The notes beneath the pieces were generated by a model. That model did not search any database. It was not told the DNA's origin and saw only the letters and a program-made list of their open reading frames with translations. A stretch of 7,616 nt of DNA, taken from the NCBI GenBank assembly GCA_902495835.1, contig CABUYS010000067.1, positions 1 to 7,616 on the forward strand, in the 5' to 3' direction. The DNA is from an uncultured Oscillospiraceae bacterium. Its GTDB lineage: Bacteria > Bacillota > Clostridia > Oscillospirales > Acutalibacteraceae. Below, piece after piece: positions 5,473 to 7,616 of this stretch. Every line of letters starts with the position of its first letter. Within the stretch, counting starts at the first letter, position 1. Position numbers and translations under genes: made by a program.

Positions 5473-6825
5473 ATGATACATAAATTTAAATGGGACGATA
5501 TGAATTTTGTCCTTGATACAAACAGCGGAGCGGTTCATTCGGTTGACGAAATAACCTATGACGCACTTGATTTCCTAAACGGAAATTTTTTTGATTACAC
5601 AGAAGATTACATAGTTAAAAAATTAGATAAAAAATACCCGGAGAAAGACATAAGAGAAGCATATTCAGAAATTTTTGAACTTTTTAAAAATGAAAAACTT
5701 TTTTCAAAAGATTCGTACAAAGAATTGGCCCGAGAAGAAAAACTGCGTTCACCAATAAAATCATTGTGCCTTAACGTTGCTCACGACTGCAATTTGAGAT
5801 GTTCGTATTGTTTTGCGTCCGAAGGTGATTTCGGCTGTGGCAGAGAACTTATGCCTTTGGAAACCGCAAAAAAATCGGTTGATTTTTTAATTGAGCACTC
5901 GGGAAAGATAAAAAATCTTGAAATGGATTTTTTCGGCGGAGAACCTCTCATGAACTGGAACGTAGTAAAAGAAACAGTCAAATATGCAAGAAGTTTGGAA
6001 AAGAAATACAATAAAAATTTTAGATTCACTCTTACGACGAACGGAATTTTGCTCGACGATGAGAAAATTGATTTTATAAACGATGAAATATATGATGTGG
6101 TGCTCTCTCTCGACGGAAGAAAAGAAATAAACGACAAATACAGAATTACTAAAACAAAAAAAGGTTCTTATGATATAGTTCTTCCGAAATTTCAAAAATT
6201 GATTTCCCGTCGCGGAAATAAAAGTTACTACGTCCGCGGAACTTATACGAAAGACAATCTTGATTTTACAAAAGACGTTATGCATCTTTATAATTTGGGA
6301 TTTAAAAACATATCCATGGAACCGGTTTTGTGCGATAAAAATTTTGTGTCTTCGGTAAACAAAGAAGATATAAGTAAAGTTCTTGCCGAGTATGAAAATC
6401 TTTGCCGAGAACTCATAAAAATGAAAAAATCAGGTAAAGAGATAAACTTTTTTAATTTTAATATAGATTTGGACAAAGGCCCGTGCGTTTTGAAGCGTCT
6501 CAAAGGTTGCGGATGCGGAAACGATTATGTTGCGATTACTCCGAACGGAGATATATTTTCGTGTCACCAACTTGTCGGAGAAAACGAATTCAAAATGGGC
6601 AATGTAAACAGCGGCACGTTTGATGATAATATAAAGAAAAGATTTCTTAATACCAGTATTTACCATAAAGAAAAATGTCAGAAATGTTGGGTTAAATTTT
6701 ATTGCAGCGGAGGGTGCGCCGCTAAAAATTATCAGCACTGCGGAAATATAATGATACCGTTTGACGTCAACTGCGAAATGCAAAAAAAGAAAATCGAATG
6801 TGCAGTAGCTCTTAGATTTTCATAA
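5473..6825 (+). CDS. scfB: SCIFF maturase: radical SAM/SPASM thioether-forming enzyme
   Basis: 450 residues, normal for the family. It uses S-adenosylmethionine and iron-sulfur clusters to attach a cysteine sulfur to a residue of the SCIFF peptide. Residues 1-80 look like the N-terminal recognition domain typical of the family (MIHKFKWDDMNFVLDTNSG...VHSVDE). The radical SAM cluster motif CNLRCSYC gives Cys106, Cys110 and Cys113; FGGEP (154-158) is the SAM-binding GGE motif. The C-terminal SPASM region has Cys338, 346, 348, 364, 402, 405, 411, 415 and 434, including TPNGDIFSC and CQKCWVKFYCSGGC, enough for two auxiliary clusters. No catalytic feature appears lost, in contrast to the substrate. 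The ATG has GGAAGG about 11 nt upstream, a rather long spacing. Many Clostridia carry this pair beside secD; no secD is seen in this window. Confidence 0.95.
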   Translation: MIHKFKWDDMNFVLDTNSGAVHSVDEITYDALDFLNGNFFDYTEDYIVKKLDKKYPEKDIREAYSEIFELFKNEKLFSKDSYKELAREEKLRSPIKSLCLNVAHDCNLRCSYCFASEGDFGCGRELMPLETAKKSVDFLIEHSGKIKNLEMDFFGGEPLMNWNVVKETVKYARSLEKKYNKNFRFTLTTNGILLDDEKIDFINDEIYDVVLSLDGRKEINDKYRITKTKKGSYDIVLPKFQKLISRRGNKSYYVRGTYTKDNLDFTKDVMHLYNLGFKNISMEPVLCDKNFVSSVNKEDISKVLAEYENLCRELIKMKKSGKEINFFNFNIDLDKGPCVLKRLKGCGCGNDYVAITPNGDIFSCHQLVGENEFKMGNVNSGTFDDNIKKRFLNTSIYHKEKCQKCWVKFYCSGGCAAKNYQHCGNIMIPFDVNCEMQKKKIECAVALRFS

Positions 6826-6846
6826 ATCTAGAATTTTCACATAACT

Positions 6847-6873
6847 ATGACCACACCCGAAAGGTGTGGTCAT
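6847..6873. terminator. Bidirectional hairpin between convergent genes
   Basis: Perfect 11-bp stem (ATGACCACACC 6847-6857, GGTGTGGTCAT 6863-6873) with a CGAAA loop, 21 nt after the scfB stop and 59 nt beyond the stop of the convergent gene at 6933. Neither side has a good U-tract, so termination may be weak. It may act as a transcript end stabiliser for both genes. Confidence 0.55.
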
Positions 6874-6932
6874 GATTGTCGTTATAAATATATTAAAGAA
6901 GTTAAGTCACCTCATTTAAATCTGTTTTGTTG

Positions 6933-7499
6933 CTATATATGTAGTATTTGTTCCAAAGTAGATTCATCCATTAAACCAAAATCTTCTCTCTCGATAGCTG
7001 AAATTATAAGTTCTTCGCTTGTAGGTACATATACTCCAAAACCATTTTCCAAATCATCTACTACGACTGACATACAACTGATAACTTCTCCGAAATTATA
7101 AAGCCATTTATGTACAAATTCTGGACTTTCATTACTATTATCTGCAATTCTTTTTAAAATGTATTCTAAGGACTGAATAAACCTTAATCTTCGATCTCTT
7201 ATGGTTCCGTTTATCTCATAGTTAGTGATATTCTCAATAATCTCTGTACGGAAATCATACAGGTTTTTACCCAAGTGCGTCTTTAAAAAATTATTTAATT
7301 TAAAAGCAACTGTCCCTATAAACCATTCAACACTAGCTTTGTTTGATAAATCATAGTTGAAATTACAGACTTGTGGAAATATTGTCGAAGCTTCTTCCTC
7401 TGACCAGTATACTGCACTTGCAGAATTCATGCTAAGCATTCCAGACAAAACAGTAACACCATACATTATTGATAAAAATTTAGATATGCCTTTTTTCAT
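6933..7499 (-). CDS. Unrecognised secreted protein, 188 aa
   Basis: I do not recognise the family. ATG 7499 has GGAGG 7 nt upstream. Residues 1-29 form a Sec signal peptide: a basic start (MKKGISK), a hydrophobic core (about 8-22) and ASA at 27-29 as a probable signal peptidase I site. There is no lipobox, so the product is likely released outside the membrane. The mature part (about 159 residues) is mixed and acidic, with predicted helices around 55-75, 84-92 and 105-120. It has two cysteines, Cys45 and Cys142, which could form a disulfide. There are no repeats, metal motifs or sortase signal. It is convergent with scfB and has its own promoter, so it is probably not part of the SCIFF operon. 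Confidence 0.8.
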   Translation of the reverse strand: MKKGISKFLSIMYGVTVLSGMLSMNSASAVYWSEEEASTIFPQVCNFNYDLSNKASVEWFIGTVAFKLNNFLKTHLGKNLYDFRTEIIENITNYEINGTIRDRRLRFIQSLEYILKRIADNSNESPEFVHKWLYNFGEVISCMSVVVDDLENGFGVYVPTSEELIISAIEREDFGLMDESTLEQILHI

Positions 7500-7532
7500 A
7501 TTATTTCCTCCATTTAACTTTAATATATAATT

Positions 7533-7561
7533 ATTATACCATTAATTTCGTAGTGAATCAA
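7533..7561 (-). promoter_or_regulatory. Promoter of the secreted protein gene
   Basis: Minus-strand -10 TATAAT (7538-7533) is a perfect consensus preceded by TGG (extended -10). The -35 TTGATT (7561-7556) is exactly 17 nt upstream. Predicted start is near 7526, leaving a leader of about 26 nt that holds GGAGG. It is the strongest promoter match in the window. Confidence 0.75.
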
Positions 7562-7616
7562 TGTTATATTTAAAATTTGCAAAATTAATTTATCATTTAA
7601 TTAAGATATAACAAAA

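Noticed and set aside
5781..6783. Minus-strand open frames inside scfB
   Set aside because: They are shadows of a well-supported radical SAM gene and show no family features or start signals.

Overview
The window is AT-rich DNA (about one third G+C by eye) with strong Shine-Dalgarno sites and Rho-independent-type terminators. It carries a SCIFF peptide gene next to its radical SAM maturase, a pair known to be almost universal in the class Clostridia. The source is therefore very probably a clostridial Firmicute. The genus cannot be read from the sequence.

Left part (1-2240, all minus strand): a tandem array of four related small genes, read from 2150 down past the left edge. Each encodes a charged helical N-terminal part of about 40-50 residues ending in Gly-Gly, then a hydrophobic small-residue-rich segment, then a tail unique to each gene. 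This is the plan of double-glycine leader peptides (class II bacteriocin-like or other exported peptides), but no transporter, peptidase or immunity gene is visible. One good promoter with an adjacent perfect dyad (2183-2239) precedes the array. The gaps between genes are copies of a ~143-nt cassette holding a 3' stem-loop, a terminator-like hairpin and a 5' stem-loop just before the next ribosome binding site. In two gaps the cassette is nearly identical although the peptide tails are unrelated.

Middle part (2419-5076, minus): an intact 885-residue P-type Ca2+-transporting ATPase.

Right part (5190-6873, plus): a SCIFF locus, divergent from the ATPase. It has an extended -10 promoter, a 45-residue precursor (scfA), a perfect 11-bp terminator hairpin and the maturase (scfB, 450 aa). 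The precursor keeps the SCIFF framework but has only four of the usual six cysteines. Positions 32 and 36 are Ser and Asn, and position 32 is the residue reported as thioether donor in the studied homologue. The maturase looks intact.

Right edge (6933-7499, minus): an unrecognised secreted protein of 188 aa with a signal peptide and a near-consensus promoter, convergent with scfB.

The most unusual items are the degenerate SCIFF peptide beside an intact maturase, and the cassette-like array of Gly-Gly peptides with conserved RNA elements.
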